64,000 bases of DNA from Leptospira abararensis (lineage in GTDB: Bacteria > Spirochaetota > Leptospiria > Leptospirales > Leptospiraceae). The DNA lies in the NCBI RefSeq assembly GCF_016918735.1, contig NZ_JAFFPR010000022.1, positions 62,001-126,000 on the forward strand. Direction: 5' to 3'. The notes below the pieces were generated by a model, which was not told the origin of the DNA, did not search any database, and was given only the letters and a program-made list of their open reading frames with translations. Both the position numbers and the translations under genes were made by a program. Positions 29,440 to 38,665 of the stretch are shown piece by piece. Numbering within the stretch: the stretch's first letter is position 1; the number at the start of each line of letters is the position of its first letter.

Positions 29440-29460
29440 TTGCCGATTATTTTTCGGCAA
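29440..29460 (-). terminator. Hairpin overlapping the sufB stop codon
   Basis: TTGCCGA and TCGGCAA form perfect 7-base arms (29440-29446 / 29454-29460) and include the sufB stop codon. No U-run follows on the minus strand, so it may end the ahpC-sufB transcript weakly or protect its 3' end. The rest of 29343-29439 shows nothing notable. Confidence 0.45.
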
Positions 29461-30841
29461 TCACCTTCCCATCTTCCAAAATCATTTTGATGAGTTTTGT
29501 CATCTCTACTGAATATTCCACATCCAAATGTTTGGTGACACCTTCACAAAATCCATTGATGATAAGTAACTTCGCATCGTCTTCCGACATTCCGCGCGAT
29601 TGCAGATAAAACAATTGGTCATCATCTATTTTCGAAACTGTGGCTTCGTAGTTGAGAGTTCCTTCTTCCCCTGACACATCGTTGTAAGGATACGCATGGG
29701 ACTGAGAACGGTTGTCCATCATAAGCCCATCACATTTGATATGGCTGTAAGAACCTTTGCTGGATGGTTCAAATTTCACAAGACCACGGTAAGAATTGAT
29801 TCCCCCGTCAAGGGCAACCCCTTTGGCAAGGATATTGGAACGAGTGTTCTTTCCGACATGAATGATCCGAGCCCCCGTATCTTGCACCTGTCCACTTCCC
29901 GCAAACGCTAGGGAAAGCACATCTCCAGTAGAATGATCACCCTTTAAGATGATCCCAGGGTATTTGATGGTATTGGCTCCAATATTACAATCGGTCCAAG
30001 TGATGTGGGCGGCTTCTTCGCATATCCCCCGTTTCACGGTCCAATTGTACATATTCTTTTTCCAATTTTGGATTGTGGTATAAAAGATCTTAGAATTTTT
30101 TTTAGCCACAAGTTCAACTACGGCTGTGTGGAAATTGGTTCCTTTGTCTTGGACAGAAGTACAACCTTCGCTGTATTCTAAATGAGCCCCTTCGTCTGCA
30201 ATGAGGAGGGTCCGTTCATATTGTCCGGAACTTGCTGCAGTGACTTTAAAATAAGCCTGGAGAGGCATCGGAGTTTTGACACCTTTAGGAATGTAAGCAA
30301 AAGATCCACCGCTAAATACTGCTGAGTTCAGAGCTGAGAATTTATTATCACCAATCGTTACCACAGTTCCCAAATACTCACGAACGAGTTCTGGATACTC
30401 TTTGATCGCAGTATCAATGTCGCAAAAAATAATTCCAAGGTCGGTGAGTTCTTTTTTGACATTGGCATAGATGGTTTCGGAATCGTTCATAGTTTCGATT
30501 CCGGCAAGGTATTTCCTTTCGTGTTCAGGAATTCCTAACTTTTCAAAACTACGTAGGATCTCAGGATCAACCTCGTCCCAAGATTTTTTTTTCTTTTGGT
30601 TGGAACCTACGTAATGTACATAGTCGTCGATATTAATATGAAATTGAGGAATGAACCCCCAAGTGGGCATCGGTTTTTGTTCGTAGACTTCAAAGGCCTT
30701 CAAACGAAATTCAGACAACCAACTTGGTTCGTTTTTGATATGAGAGATGGATTCTACAACCTTACGAGTGAGTCCCTTTGGAAAATTATCAGGTTTGTAA
30801 AATTCAAAAGGTGCCTTGTCTAGGCTGGCTGTAGTTTCCAT
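29447..30841 (-). CDS. sufB: Fe-S cluster assembly scaffold protein SufB
   Basis: A 464-residue SufB. Family regions seen are [59 protein letters not shown] (with the conserved Cys) and [21 protein letters not shown] near the C-terminus. SufB forms the scaffold with SufC and SufD; neither is adjacent. Instead it follows the peroxiredoxin gene by 34 bases, suggesting an oxidative-stress operon in which cluster repair accompanies peroxide removal. Confidence 0.9.
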   Translation of the reverse strand: METTASLDKAPFEFYKPDNFPKGLTRKVVESISHIKNEPSWLSEFRLKAFEVYEQKPMPTWGFIPQFHINIDDYVHYVGSNQKKKKSWDEVDPEILRSFEKLGIPEHERKYLAGIETMNDSETIYANVKKELTDLGIIFCDIDTAIKEYPELVREYLGTVVTIGDNKFSALNSAVFSGGSFAYIPKGVKTPMPLQAYFKVTAASSGQYERTLLIADEGAHLEYSEGCTSVQDKGTNFHTAVVELVAKKNSKIFYTTIQNWKKNMYNWTVKRGICEEAAHITWTDCNIGANTIKYPGIILKGDHSTGDVLSLAFAGSGQVQDTGARIIHVGKNTRSNILAKGVALDGGINSYRGLVKFEPSSKGSYSHIKCDGLMMDNRSQSHAYPYNDVSGEEGTLNYEATVSKIDDDQLFYLQSRGMSEDDAKLLIINGFCEGVTKHLDVEYSVEMTKLIKMILEDGKVIAEK

Positions 30842-30875
30842 GTCGTCTCCAATCTCTATCTTAGAGAATCTCTAA

Positions 30876-31469
30876 TTAATTTACAGAAGCAAAGTAAGCT
30901 TTGGATCCAGTAGGATCTGCTTTCATCGTTTTCTTTCCTTCGTCCCAATTCGCAGGACATACTTCACCGTGTTTTTCCACAAATTGGAAAGCTTTGATGA
31001 GGCGTACTGCTTCTTCAATGTTACGTCCTACAGGAAGATCGTTAACAGTTGCTTGGCGAATGATACCAGCAGGGTCAATGATGAAAGTTCCACGAAGGGC
31101 AACTCCAGCATCAGGACCTGACTCAATCAGAACTCCAAAAGACTTTGCGATCTCTTTTGTTTTGTCAGCTATGAGTGGGTATTTGATCTCTCCAATACCA
31201 CCTTCTTTTCGGGCAGTTTTTTTCCAAGCTAAGTGCGAAAATTCGCTATCAACGGAAACACCCAAAACTTCTGCTCCGATCTTTTTAAAATCTTCGAGTT
31301 TCGCATCGTATTCAATAATTTCTGTCGGACAAACAAATGTAAAATCGAGAGGATAGAAAAATAGAACCACCCATTTTCCTTTGTAATCAGACAATTTGAT
31401 TTCTTTGAAACTGTCCCCGATCACAGCGGTTGCTTTAAAATCAGGGGCATGTGATGTCACTTGTGGCAT
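30876..31469 (-). CDS. ahpC: Typical 2-Cys peroxiredoxin (AhpC/Prx1)
   Basis: A 197-residue thiol peroxidase reducing H2O2 and organic peroxides. The peroxidatic Cys lies in [14 protein letters not shown] and the resolving Cys in [21 protein letters not shown] carries the GG(L/I)G segment and the C-terminal helix is present, as in robust or sensitive eukaryotic-like Prx. ATG 31469 has GGAGTG eight bases upstream; an open frame to 31556 is ignored because it would cross the operator. The 7-1-7 palindrome at 31480-31496 indicates Fur/PerR-type control. sufB follows in the same unit. Confidence 0.92.
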   Translation of the reverse strand: MPQVTSHAPDFKATAVIGDSFKEIKLSDYKGKWVVLFFYPLDFTFVCPTEIIEYDAKLEDFKKIGAEVLGVSVDSEFSHLAWKKTARKEGGIGEIKYPLIADKTKEIAKSFGVLIESGPDAGVALRGTFIIDPAGIIRQATVNDLPVGRNIEEAVRLIKAFQFVEKHGEVCPANWDEGKKTMKADPTGSKAYFASVN

Positions 31470-31479
31470 AGAGTCACTC

Positions 31480-31496
31480 CTTAGAATTATTCTAAG
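31480..31496 (-). promoter_or_regulatory. Perfect 7-1-7 Fur/PerR-type box at the ahpC promoter
   Basis: CTTAGAATTATTCTAAG is a perfect palindrome with one central base, ten bases upstream of the ahpC ribosome/start region. Its inner 15 bases differ from the B. subtilis PerR consensus (TTATAATNATTATAA) only at one symmetric pair. Binding by a peroxide sensor of the Fur superfamily is inferred from the match and the adjacent peroxidase gene. Confidence 0.7.
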
Positions 31497-31504
31497 TACA
31501 ATCC

Positions 31505-33013
31505 TTAGATTCTGTCTAGATGTTTTTGGGTCACGGACAGGTTTTCCAAAGACCACTCTTCTTCAGTGATGGATTCCAGAAATCGCCTATCGTGGCTTAC
31601 TACTACCAAAGCAGATCCAAGACAGGTTAAAGAGCTCTCGAGTGCCTCTAAAGATTTTATATCCAAATGGTTCGTTGGTTCGTCTAAGAGAAGAATTTCT
31701 GGACTGGATTCCAGATGGAGAGATAAAAATATTTTTTTGATTTCTCCAGGACTAAAAACGGCTGATTCAAAAACACGTTTCGGATCACTCCCGAGTCTAT
31801 ACACTCCAGAAAGAACCTTGGCTTTCTCATCAGCCTGTAGGTTTTCAAATTCCCGTAACAAATGTTGGACTTCTTCTTTGGAAAACTCTTGCGGCAAATA
31901 CAAATAGGGAATTTGTTTTTCTTCAAATTGTTTTACTAAAAACTTAAGGAGTGTGGATTTACCGGTACCGTTGTTTCCTGTGATCGCAATTTTTGACTCG
32001 GGAAGGATTTGTAAATGTGCATCCAATTGTAATTTCATAAAACCAAAATCGATACTCTCCTCAACACATAAGAATAAATGTTTTCTTCTAGAGGTTTCTG
32101 TTTTCCAAACAATTCCTAAATTTTCTTTTTCAGGAAGTTTGGCAAAGATATCCTTTTCTTTTTGCTGCGAGTGTTCAGCTCTTTTATCTAACTGATTTTT
32201 GATTCGTCCTGCTTGGCCATCTTTTCCACTCACTCGTGCTAAGTTCTTTCGAGAACGACCATCATGGTCACGAAGATCCAAACCCTTTTTTGATCTAAGT
32301 TTATGTGAAAGACTTGCTTCTTCCCTTCTTCGTTTCAGTTCTGCTTCTAGTTTTTTTCTATCCTGGCGTGCGACTTCCCAATTGCGGATCCTTTCCTCGG
32401 CTTCCCTTTCCATTTCCCTTTTGCCTTGGGAATAATTTCCTGGCCTTTCCACAGAAAAGTTTTTTTCAAGAAATACACAATGGGTGGCCAACTCATCTAA
32501 CAAAGATCTGTCGTGACTGATTAAAATTCCAATGCCTTGATAATAGGAAAGCGTATTTCGAATGATCTGAATGCTTTCGAAATCTAAATGGTTTGTGGGT
32601 TCATCCAAAATCAATGCCGATGGAGATTTTGCAAGAGCCATCGCCAAAATCATTCTACGTTTCTCCCCAAAACTTAGCAAATCATAGTCTTCCGGAGATT
32701 TGATTCGAATCTTCAAAAGATTTTTAAACCGACCTGATTCTTTGGAATCATCGTATAAAAAATCCTCCAGACTTTCCCGAGGAATGGATGTATCTTGAGA
32801 AACGTAAGTGACAAATTCATTGCCTTGGATGATTCCGCTATAGGGGAAAAGTGCCCCCGCGATGAGTTTTGCCAAAGTGGATTTTCCACTTCCATTTTTT
32901 CCGACAATTCCTGTCCAACCTGGACCAAAATGGAGGTTGAGATCTTGGAATAAAAATTCGGATTGGGATTCGTAAAGAAAGTTTAAGTTATGAATGGTAA
33001 TATGTTCGTACAT
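31505..33013 (-). CDS. ABC-F family ATPase
   Basis: A soluble 502-residue protein with two ABC domains and no membrane segment. Domain 1: Walker [10 protein letters not shown], signature [10 protein letters not shown], Walker [13 protein letters not shown]. Domain 2: GNNGTGKST, a degenerate signature FSPGEIKK, Walker [13 protein letters not shown]. The charged linker between them (about residues 200-290, rich in K, R, E) is the P-site tRNA interaction motif of ABC-F proteins, which act on ribosomes; some give resistance to ribosome-binding antibiotics. ATG 33013 has GGAG nine bases upstream. A short hairpin (TCCTAA/TTAGGA, 33063-33078) lies in its leader, and TTGACA at 33191-33186 could be the -35. 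A resistance role is not proven. Confidence 0.85.
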   Translation of the reverse strand: MYEHITIHNLNFLYESQSEFLFQDLNLHFGPGWTGIVGKNGSGKSTLAKLIAGALFPYSGIIQGNEFVTYVSQDTSIPRESLEDFLYDDSKESGRFKNLLKIRIKSPEDYDLLSFGEKRRMILAMALAKSPSALILDEPTNHLDFESIQIIRNTLSYYQGIGILISHDRSLLDELATHCVFLEKNFSVERPGNYSQGKREMEREAEERIRNWEVARQDRKKLEAELKRRREEASLSHKLRSKKGLDLRDHDGRSRKNLARVSGKDGQAGRIKNQLDKRAEHSQQKEKDIFAKLPEKENLGIVWKTETSRRKHLFLCVEESIDFGFMKLQLDAHLQILPESKIAITGNNGTGKSTLLKFLVKQFEEKQIPYLYLPQEFSKEEVQHLLREFENLQADEKAKVLSGVYRLGSDPKRVFESAVFSPGEIKKIFLSLHLESSPEILLLDEPTNHLDIKSLEALESSLTCLGSALVVVSHDRRFLESITEEEWSLENLSVTQKHLDRI

Positions 33014-33195
33014 GCGACAAGCTCCTGTGGTTTCCAAATGGGAAATAGGCAAACAAGTCTTGTCCTAAAGAATTAGGAGGAAGATGGATTTAGTATTTTT
33101 GTTTTTGTTTGCCTAGTTTTGGCTTCGCAATCTCATCGGTTTATACCTCTCTTATGAATGTTAGACTGTAAAAGTTAAAAAATATTGTCAAGAGA

Positions 33196-35811
33196 TTAGT
33201 TCCCCTTGGCCATAAGGAATTTTTCCATAAACTCGGTGATGTCCCTGATGTTTCGGTTGATCATCTTACGAAGTTCTGGCGGGATATTTTGTGATTTGAT
33301 CACTCGGTAATAGTTCAAAGCATTTTTTAACATCTTACGACGTGCAAACTCTTGGGCCTTCATAAGCATAGGTTTGTATTTATAATAAGAATATTCCATA
33401 ATCGAATAGTTCTTCGACAAACGAAACGCATGCGGAATTTTTCCAAAGTCATAAGTGAGCGTTAAAAAGGGAGCGTCGTCTGCTTCGGGGGGTTTGAGTT
33501 CCAAAACCCCATGGATGATTTTTTCCGGTTCGTCTTCCGTGGCTTTTTCAGCCATCTCATCCAATGGAATGGGAGATTCTTCCTCAGCGATCTCTCCTAG
33601 ATTTCCATCGACAATCTCAATCTCGGGGGCTTCTGCATCCTCGAGGGCTGGCCCTTCTCCCGAACCAGTCCCACCCGCCTCTTCTTTGAGTTTACGATCC
33701 CGAAAGACTTCATCTGCATCGGGAAGGCCAATCCGCAGGTCTTCACTGGTTAACGGCCGATTGGTGAGCTCTACTTGGATCGGTAGATCTGTCTCGATGA
33801 TGGTTTCTGATTTCTGTTGGCTTGGATCCTTTGCCGCAGGCAAGTCTGCCTTTGGTGAAATTAACTTTTCTGTTTGCGGATCGATAGGATCTGGGAGTTC
33901 TAGTTCTTTGCGAAGAGCATCCGTTGTGGAATCAAACCAATTCGGTTCTTCGCCCGTCCGACCTTGTTCTTGTGGGTGGAGAGGAGGTTCCTTTTCGTCC
34001 CTACGCAGATCATTCGGATCTGGGAGATTAATAGGTTCAAGGCCCCAATCCTCAGGTAGTTTTAAGTTTGGTTGGTCGGGGAAATATGGTTTTAGTAAAT
34101 CATTGAGAGAGGCTTCCTCCCCTTTGGCTTCAAGTTCCCTAGCTTTCTTTTCAATCTTCTTTAAAGCTTGGTTTTTTAAAAAGTCTTCCCGCTCTTGGAA
34201 CCGATCTTTTTTTCTTCTATCCTCTCCTGACCTTCGGTCTTTTCTTCCTGCTAGGTTGGTTCTCCGATCGGCATTTTTTCTACGTTCCTCACCAGACCTT
34301 CGGTCTACGAGAGGAAGGTCTTTGAACTGTTTCCAATCATTGGAAAAAAAAGTGTCTTCTGGAAGATCAAGTTCAGATACATCCTTTTTGGCGATCTGAT
34401 CAGCAAGCGTCTGTAAGTCGATAGGTTGGCGTGGACCACCAGGTGCGTTAGGACTTCCCAAACTAGCTGGCATACCCGGTCCACCAGGCATTTCTGGGGG
34501 AACATAAAAAGGACCAACAATTCCCGATCCCGGTGGTGCCATAGGAGCACCTGGAAATCCAGAAGCCAATCCCCCTGTCGTCAAACCTTGGTTTAGTGAT
34601 TGTAAGAGTTGGTCTTGGTTTTGTGTGACCTTGGGATCAAATCCTGGTGTTTGCGGTGATGATTGTAAAAACTGGTATACGATTGGGTGGACCAATTGGT
34701 TTCCACCGGAAACGTTTTGGTTGATCTGAGGGCCAGAGATGGGGCTTGGGCCTTGCGCAGGTGAAGGTTGGATTGGTTTTCCTGCGGGTGTTGCCGTCTC
34801 AACAGCGTTTGGTGGAAGCGGTGGAGGTGGTAACGAAGAACCCTGCTGCGGTATAGATCCTGCACCTTGGGGAAAGGGTTGGGGTGATTGCGGAAAGTTA
34901 GGTGGCGGTGAACTTTGTGCAAATTGAATGGCACGCGCAATGGATTCTGCAAATAGCTCAGATACTTCTTTTAAGGCACCTACGAGGTCGGTGAGATCTT
35001 TTTCGGGTTTTGTCCCAACACCAGGTTTTGGATCTTTTTTCTTGGGTTTCTCTTTTCCTAACGGATCTTGTTTGGATTTGTCGTCTTTTCCTGGTTCGCC
35101 TGGTTTTCCAGAAGGAGGATTGTCTTCTAAAAACTCTTCTAAGTCCTGGATGTTTTTCTTTATTTTTTCTTTGATCTCTTGGTCAGGAATTCGGTTCCCC
35201 GTCCTTTCAAAGATCTCAATGGCTTCTTCTACTTGTTCGGCTTCAACAAGGGCCTCTGCATTGAGGAGGGGCCTTCTATGAAAGGAATACTTCGAATTTT
35301 TGGAAATGATATCGTCTGCAGAAAAACTAATATCAGGAGTTTCGCGCCTTGGTCGGTCTCCAGAAGAAGACTCCGAGCCTTCTTCACCGAAATCACCTAA
35401 CGGAAGATCGCTGAGAGACTTAGGTTGTTTTTGTTTCTCCCGTCTACCACCTCTACCGGACTTTGGTTCTTTTCCAGAATTCTCACCACTAGTTTCTCCC
35501 GAGTCCTCTTCATCCTCATCAAAATCAGAAAGTCTTTCCGACAGAGGTTTTGGTTTGGATTTTGGTTCTTTAGGATCTGTTTGGAAATTCAATTCCTGGC
35601 CACGACCACCGGAAGAAGACTTTTCTTTCTTTTGTGATTTAGATCGCGGCTGCGGCTGTTCAACCTCTTCGGATTGTCTTTGTTTTTGTCTCCGCTTTTG
35701 GCGCGGACTTAAGTCAGCTGAGGACCTAGCTCCCCCCTCGCTCCCAGCGATCTCATTAAGGTCGGCACCAGCGCCGGAAAGACCGAGTAACATCATGAGG
35801 GTGGTTAACAT
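33196..35811 (-). CDS. Large Pro/Gly/charged low-complexity protein with a duplicated helical module
   Basis: An 871-residue protein of unknown family. A short hydrophobic start is followed by a long charged disordered region (to about 170), a helical module at about 178-231, a Pro/Gln/Gly-rich region (about 300-470), a segment with DRRSGEERR and DRRSGEDRR repeats, another acidic region and a C-terminal helical module (about 809-871). The two helical modules resemble each other (IPDQEIKEKIKKNIQDLEEF versus IPPELRKMINRNIRDITEF) and look TPR-like. The RRSGE repeats also occur near PilZ-type domains in other proteins. It might be a membrane-proximal scaffold; no function is assigned. Confidence 0.7.
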   Translation of the reverse strand: MLTTLMMLLGLSGAGADLNEIAGSEGGARSSADLSPRQKRRQKQRQSEEVEQPQPRSKSQKKEKSSSGGRGQELNFQTDPKEPKSKPKPLSERLSDFDEDEEDSGETSGENSGKEPKSGRGGRREKQKQPKSLSDLPLGDFGEEGSESSSGDRPRRETPDISFSADDIISKNSKYSFHRRPLLNAEALVEAEQVEEAIEIFERTGNRIPDQEIKEKIKKNIQDLEEFLEDNPPSGKPGEPGKDDKSKQDPLGKEKPKKKDPKPGVGTKPEKDLTDLVGALKEVSELFAESIARAIQFAQSSPPPNFPQSPQPFPQGAGSIPQQGSSLPPPPLPPNAVETATPAGKPIQPSPAQGPSPISGPQINQNVSGGNQLVHPIVYQFLQSSPQTPGFDPKVTQNQDQLLQSLNQGLTTGGLASGFPGAPMAPPGSGIVGPFYVPPEMPGGPGMPASLGSPNAPGGPRQPIDLQTLADQIAKKDVSELDLPEDTFFSNDWKQFKDLPLVDRRSGEERRKNADRRTNLAGRKDRRSGEDRRKKDRFQEREDFLKNQALKKIEKKARELEAKGEEASLNDLLKPYFPDQPNLKLPEDWGLEPINLPDPNDLRRDEKEPPLHPQEQGRTGEEPNWFDSTTDALRKELELPDPIDPQTEKLISPKADLPAAKDPSQQKSETIIETDLPIQVELTNRPLTSEDLRIGLPDADEVFRDRKLKEEAGGTGSGEGPALEDAEAPEIEIVDGNLGEIAEEESPIPLDEMAEKATEDEPEKIIHGVLELKPPEADDAPFLTLTYDFGKIPHAFRLSKNYSIMEYSYYKYKPMLMKAQEFARRKMLKNALNYYRVIKSQNIPPELRKMINRNIRDITEFMEKFLMAKGN
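35119..35283 (-). repeat. Duplicated helical module, copy 1 (copy 2 at 33199-33387)
   Basis: Residues about 177-231 of the 871-residue protein match residues about 809-871: in both a P-L/M-L start, a pair of helices, an IP turn and an (I)NI(Q/R)D(L/I)xEF helix. The copies are separated by more than 570 residues. Alignment was made by eye. Confidence 0.5.
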
Positions 35812-35973
35812 ATAAGGGTTCTACTCTTTATTTTCGAGGTTTACTATACAGTAACTTAAGGTCGAATCAAAGAATATTCGATTTCCTAGCATTTTACGGG
35901 GGTTTTGGGGCCAAAATGACCGCAAGTTCTTTTTCTGCTTGACACAAGAGAAATTCTTGCGTTCCATGGTGGC

Positions 35974-36378
35974 ATGAAATCCGTTGCGAAAAAAAATCTC
36001 AGCTTTGCCTCCTCACCGGACAATGCAGACGGGTTGCAGTTGAAAATCACATTTGACGAAGACACAAAAACTGCCTTTGGTGATTATACCTGCCCCGAAA
36101 AATACCAGGGTTTACCGGATCAAATCCACCCAGGAATTATATCCACCATCCTAGATGAAATCATGGTTAAGATCAATGAAGCGATGAATTTTGAAACCAC
36201 TACAGGTGAATTAACCATTCGTTTCCTTCAACCTGCGAAAGTGAATGAACCATTACACTTACGTGGTTGGTTTGTGAAAAAGAACAAAAAAATCATAGAA
36301 AACCGTGCTGAAATAGAAAATGAGATCGGCAAAATAGTGGCCCGCGGAAAAGGTAAATATATCGAAGCTGAAGACTGA
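35974..36378 (+). CDS. Hotdog-fold thioesterase (PaaI/4HBT type)
   Basis: A 134-residue cytosolic hotdog protein. The active-site helix reads [14 protein letters not shown], comparable to HGGVIATLLDE of PaaI-like thioesterases, with the catalytic Asp/Glu pair retained, and [15 protein letters not shown] is the following strand. It should hydrolyse an acyl-CoA. ATG 35974 follows GGTGG by only two bases. A TTGACA at 35940-35945 upstream is a possible -35. The gene is directly followed by tRNA-Leu. The gap 35816-35973 also contains a small TCGAAT/ATTCGA repeat. Confidence 0.75.
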   Translation: MKSVAKKNLSFASSPDNADGLQLKITFDEDTKTAFGDYTCPEKYQGLPDQIHPGIISTILDEIMVKINEAMNFETTTGELTIRFLQPAKVNEPLHLRGWFVKKNKKIIENRAEIENEIGKIVARGKGKYIEAED

Positions 36379-36383
36379 TTTAT

Positions 36384-36470
36384 GCCGGTGTGGTGGAATT
36401 GGTAGACGCAGTGGATTCAAAATCCACCGATGGTAACATCATGCCGGTTCGATTCCGGCCATCGGTACCA
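36384..36470 (+). tRNA. tRNA-Leu (anticodon CAA)
   Basis: An 87-base type II tRNA. The anticodon stem GTGGA/TCCAC encloses TTCAAAA, giving anticodon CAA for UUG codons. A long variable arm, a GGTTCGATTCC T-loop arm and an encoded 3' CCA are present; the acceptor stem has a G-U at the first pair. It lies six bases after the thioesterase gene on the same strand. Confidence 0.93.
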
Positions 36471-36478
36471 ACAGTAAT

Positions 36479-37252
36479 TTAGTTCGAAGCTCGTGCGCAA
36501 GCCTTTTGATAAAAATCCTCTTCGATGGTATCAATGGCTTGTAAGACAAGGTTTATCTCTTCTTCTTTCATCTCATCAAAGATTCCTCTCCCCACTTTTA
36601 GAATTGTAACTCCCAAACGAATTCCCTTTTTATCAACTTCTGTATAAACTGTACCCTTCGATTCCATCTTAACGAGTATATCTTCCATAATCAAAATGAT
36701 TTTACGAACCAGTTCTGCATCGGAAAACACTTTGAATAAAGCACCAATGTCTTTTCGAAAAGCATCGGCTTTCTTTTTTTCGACTTTAGCAATGAGTGAA
36801 TCCATTGCAAATTCTGATTCCAACAGACTAACTTTATTTTCTCTTCTATCAAGTTCCATCACCAGCTCTTCTTCAAACTGATGGGCGGTCACATAGGAAT
36901 GGAGCGCTGCAAGGCCCGCTTTTAAGGCCATGGGAAAATGTTTTCCAAAACGAAAGATAGACATGGTCAAGTTTCCAAGGATTCCCCAAATTTTTGTAGG
37001 ATGGTTTACAAATCCAGATAACGCATCAAAGGCGGAGTCCAATTCCTTTCGTTGGGAATATTCAGGATAGAGATACTCTAAAAAAAAATGCAACAACTGG
37101 TTTATTTTAGAGCGAGGGATAGAAATAAACTCAGGATATAACATCAAATTCTCTTCAGAATATCTTTTGATAAGAGATTTTTGATACATTCGGATCAACT
37201 CTTGAAAAAGTGGATGGTCGAGTACTTTTGAAGATTCTTTTTTTGGTTTCAT
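36479..37252 (-). CDS. Helical protein of unknown function
   Basis: A 257-residue, mainly helical, charged protein without signal peptide. A mildly hydrophobic stretch (WGILGNLTMSIFRFGKHFPMALKAGLAALHSY) lies near residue 100 and might be peripheral to the membrane. I do not recognise a family or catalytic motif. It is convergent with tRNA-Leu, and follows the amidase gene in the same direction with a 19-base gap, so it may be co-transcribed with nothing else downstream. Confidence 0.65.
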   Translation of the reverse strand: MKPKKESSKVLDHPLFQELIRMYQKSLIKRYSEENLMLYPEFISIPRSKINQLLHFFLEYLYPEYSQRKELDSAFDALSGFVNHPTKIWGILGNLTMSIFRFGKHFPMALKAGLAALHSYVTAHQFEEELVMELDRRENKVSLLESEFAMDSLIAKVEKKKADAFRKDIGALFKVFSDAELVRKIILIMEDILVKMESKGTVYTEVDKKGIRLGVTILKVGRGIFDEMKEEEINLVLQAIDTIEEDFYQKACARASN

Positions 37253-37271
37253 AGCTACTATTCTCTGGAAT

Positions 37272-38612
37272 CTACATTACATCATCAAAATAGGTTTCAT
37301 ACCTTTCCCAATTGACTTTTTTTCCTTTGGGATTGTAGGGAAGGTTATTATTTTTTTTCACATCCATCCCAACAAACAAAGAGTAAATGCCCACTGCGAG
37401 TGAGATGGCGGTTTCTTTTTTATTTTGTGTAAGGTATTTCATATCGCGACTACGGTTGACATAACCAATTTCGATAAAAGCACAAAGGGCATTGGTATAA
37501 GTCGGAAGGCTGTATGTAGAGATATAAGGTTTTTGGATGGGACCAAGCTCTGGATAAGGAGAGTTTTTTTCTTTTAATTGGATGGGGAGTCCATATTGGA
37601 CAAAACGCATCAGTTCCTTAGTTACATAATGGTTGTCACCACCGAATCCTTCTTTTCCCCCTTCCCTTCTCCATTCCTCTTTTTTTCCTTTTTCCCTTTC
37701 CCAAAACTTTCCTGTTTCCGAAAAGTCTTCGTGGGTTGTGGCATAGGGGCCAGGTTTTCCGATTTGTTTTTCCCAATTGGGATCATCGGCATAACGCCAA
37801 CTAATCATGTTTTGGCGGTACCCTTCAAACTTGGAAACATCAGCATCTTTCCCATTTTTCTTAGTCCAATACCCATGTAGGTAAATCCAAGTGTCTGCCA
37901 TAGCATTTTCCAACTTGGACCATCCTGATTGAAAAATCAGCCAATCCGACCAAGGGCCGCTAAGAAATGAGTTCTGTGACTTTTTCTTTTCTGATATTTT
38001 TTTGATTTGGGAAAATGTTTTATAACCTGGGGTGAGGACTGCCCCCATTCCCCCTGTTTGACCTTTGCTGGCCGGATTCAAATGCAGTGACAAAACCAGA
38101 TGAGGTTTTTGTTCATTGATTTTAGACAAACGTCCTTTTCGACGAACACCTGTTTTTGGATCAGGAAAATCATACAGCCGGTAGGCGGCATTAGGATCAT
38201 CAGAAGTCGGATCATCATCAAAAGATGATTCACGAGTGAGTTTACTTTCCAAAGTCACACGAGGGAAATCTGTTTTTTTAGAAAACAGTTTGAGATATCC
38301 TTCGAATTCCTTCCAACCCGCCTCTGTTTCTGTTAATTTTAAAATCCGGTGCACTTCTTTTGCTAAGTCAAGGACTACTTTTCTTTCAGTGATGTTTCCG
38401 TGTTCTGTGCCTTGTTTGTAAGTTTCCAAGTAAGTTTGTGTGACACTATCGTATTTGTCTCCGTGTTGTGCCTTGGGATCTTTGGCAACTCCCCCGTGGC
38501 CTGGATCCACAACAATCCGAAAGACCGGTACCGCTTCCAAGGAAATGGAGAAGAAACCAAACACGAGTAATAAGAAAGATATACGGACAAAGAAAAAAGG
38601 TAAAAAATGCAC
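37272..38612 (-). CDS. N-acetylmuramoyl-L-alanine amidase with a large insertion
   Basis: An exported zinc amidase (Amidase_3/AmiC type) cleaving the amide bond between muramic acid and peptide. A signal peptide covers about residues 1-27. The zinc ligands are visible: DPGHGG (His), NITERKVVLDLA (Glu), LSLHLN (His), and catalytic Glu in CAFIEIGYVNR. The domain is interrupted by a ~180-residue insertion rich in Trp, Lys and Gly between the third ligand and the catalytic Glu, giving 446 residues against the usual ~200. The start is GTG 38612, whose ribosome site GGAG lies inside a strong hairpin. Confidence 0.82.
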   Translation of the reverse strand: MHFLPFFFVRISFLLLVFGFFSISLEAVPVFRIVVDPGHGGVAKDPKAQHGDKYDSVTQTYLETYKQGTEHGNITERKVVLDLAKEVHRILKLTETEAGWKEFEGYLKLFSKKTDFPRVTLESKLTRESSFDDDPTSDDPNAAYRLYDFPDPKTGVRRKGRLSKINEQKPHLVLSLHLNPASKGQTGGMGAVLTPGYKTFSQIKKISEKKKSQNSFLSGPWSDWLIFQSGWSKLENAMADTWIYLHGYWTKKNGKDADVSKFEGYRQNMISWRYADDPNWEKQIGKPGPYATTHEDFSETGKFWEREKGKKEEWRREGGKEGFGGDNHYVTKELMRFVQYGLPIQLKEKNSPYPELGPIQKPYISTYSLPTYTNALCAFIEIGYVNRSRDMKYLTQNKKETAISLAVGIYSLFVGMDVKKNNNLPYNPKGKKVNWERYETYFDDVM

Positions 38613-38621
38613 GATGGGTCA

Positions 38622-38647
38622 TTCTCCGCACCCAGGGGGGCGGAGAA
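38622..38647 (-). promoter_or_regulatory. Hairpin covering the ribosome site of the amidase gene
   Basis: On the minus strand TTCTCCGC pairs with GCGGAGAA (8 perfect pairs), with CCC/GGG inside. The 3' arm contains GGAG, the only ribosome-site candidate for GTG 38612. The hairpin would hide it; translational control or a weak terminator after the preceding gene are both possible. Confidence 0.5.
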
Positions 38648-38665
38648 AAGAAAAAGTTTAGAGTT

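Noticed and set aside
33455..34399. 314-codon open frame on the plus strand
   Set aside because: It is antisense to the 871-residue gene. The product is Ser-rich with no motif, the expected mirror of an Asp/Glu/Arg/Pro-rich coding strand, and has no ribosome site.
36384..36470. tRNA-Leu as a possible integration site
   Set aside because: No integrase, no direct repeat of the tRNA 3' end and no change of gene style on either side.
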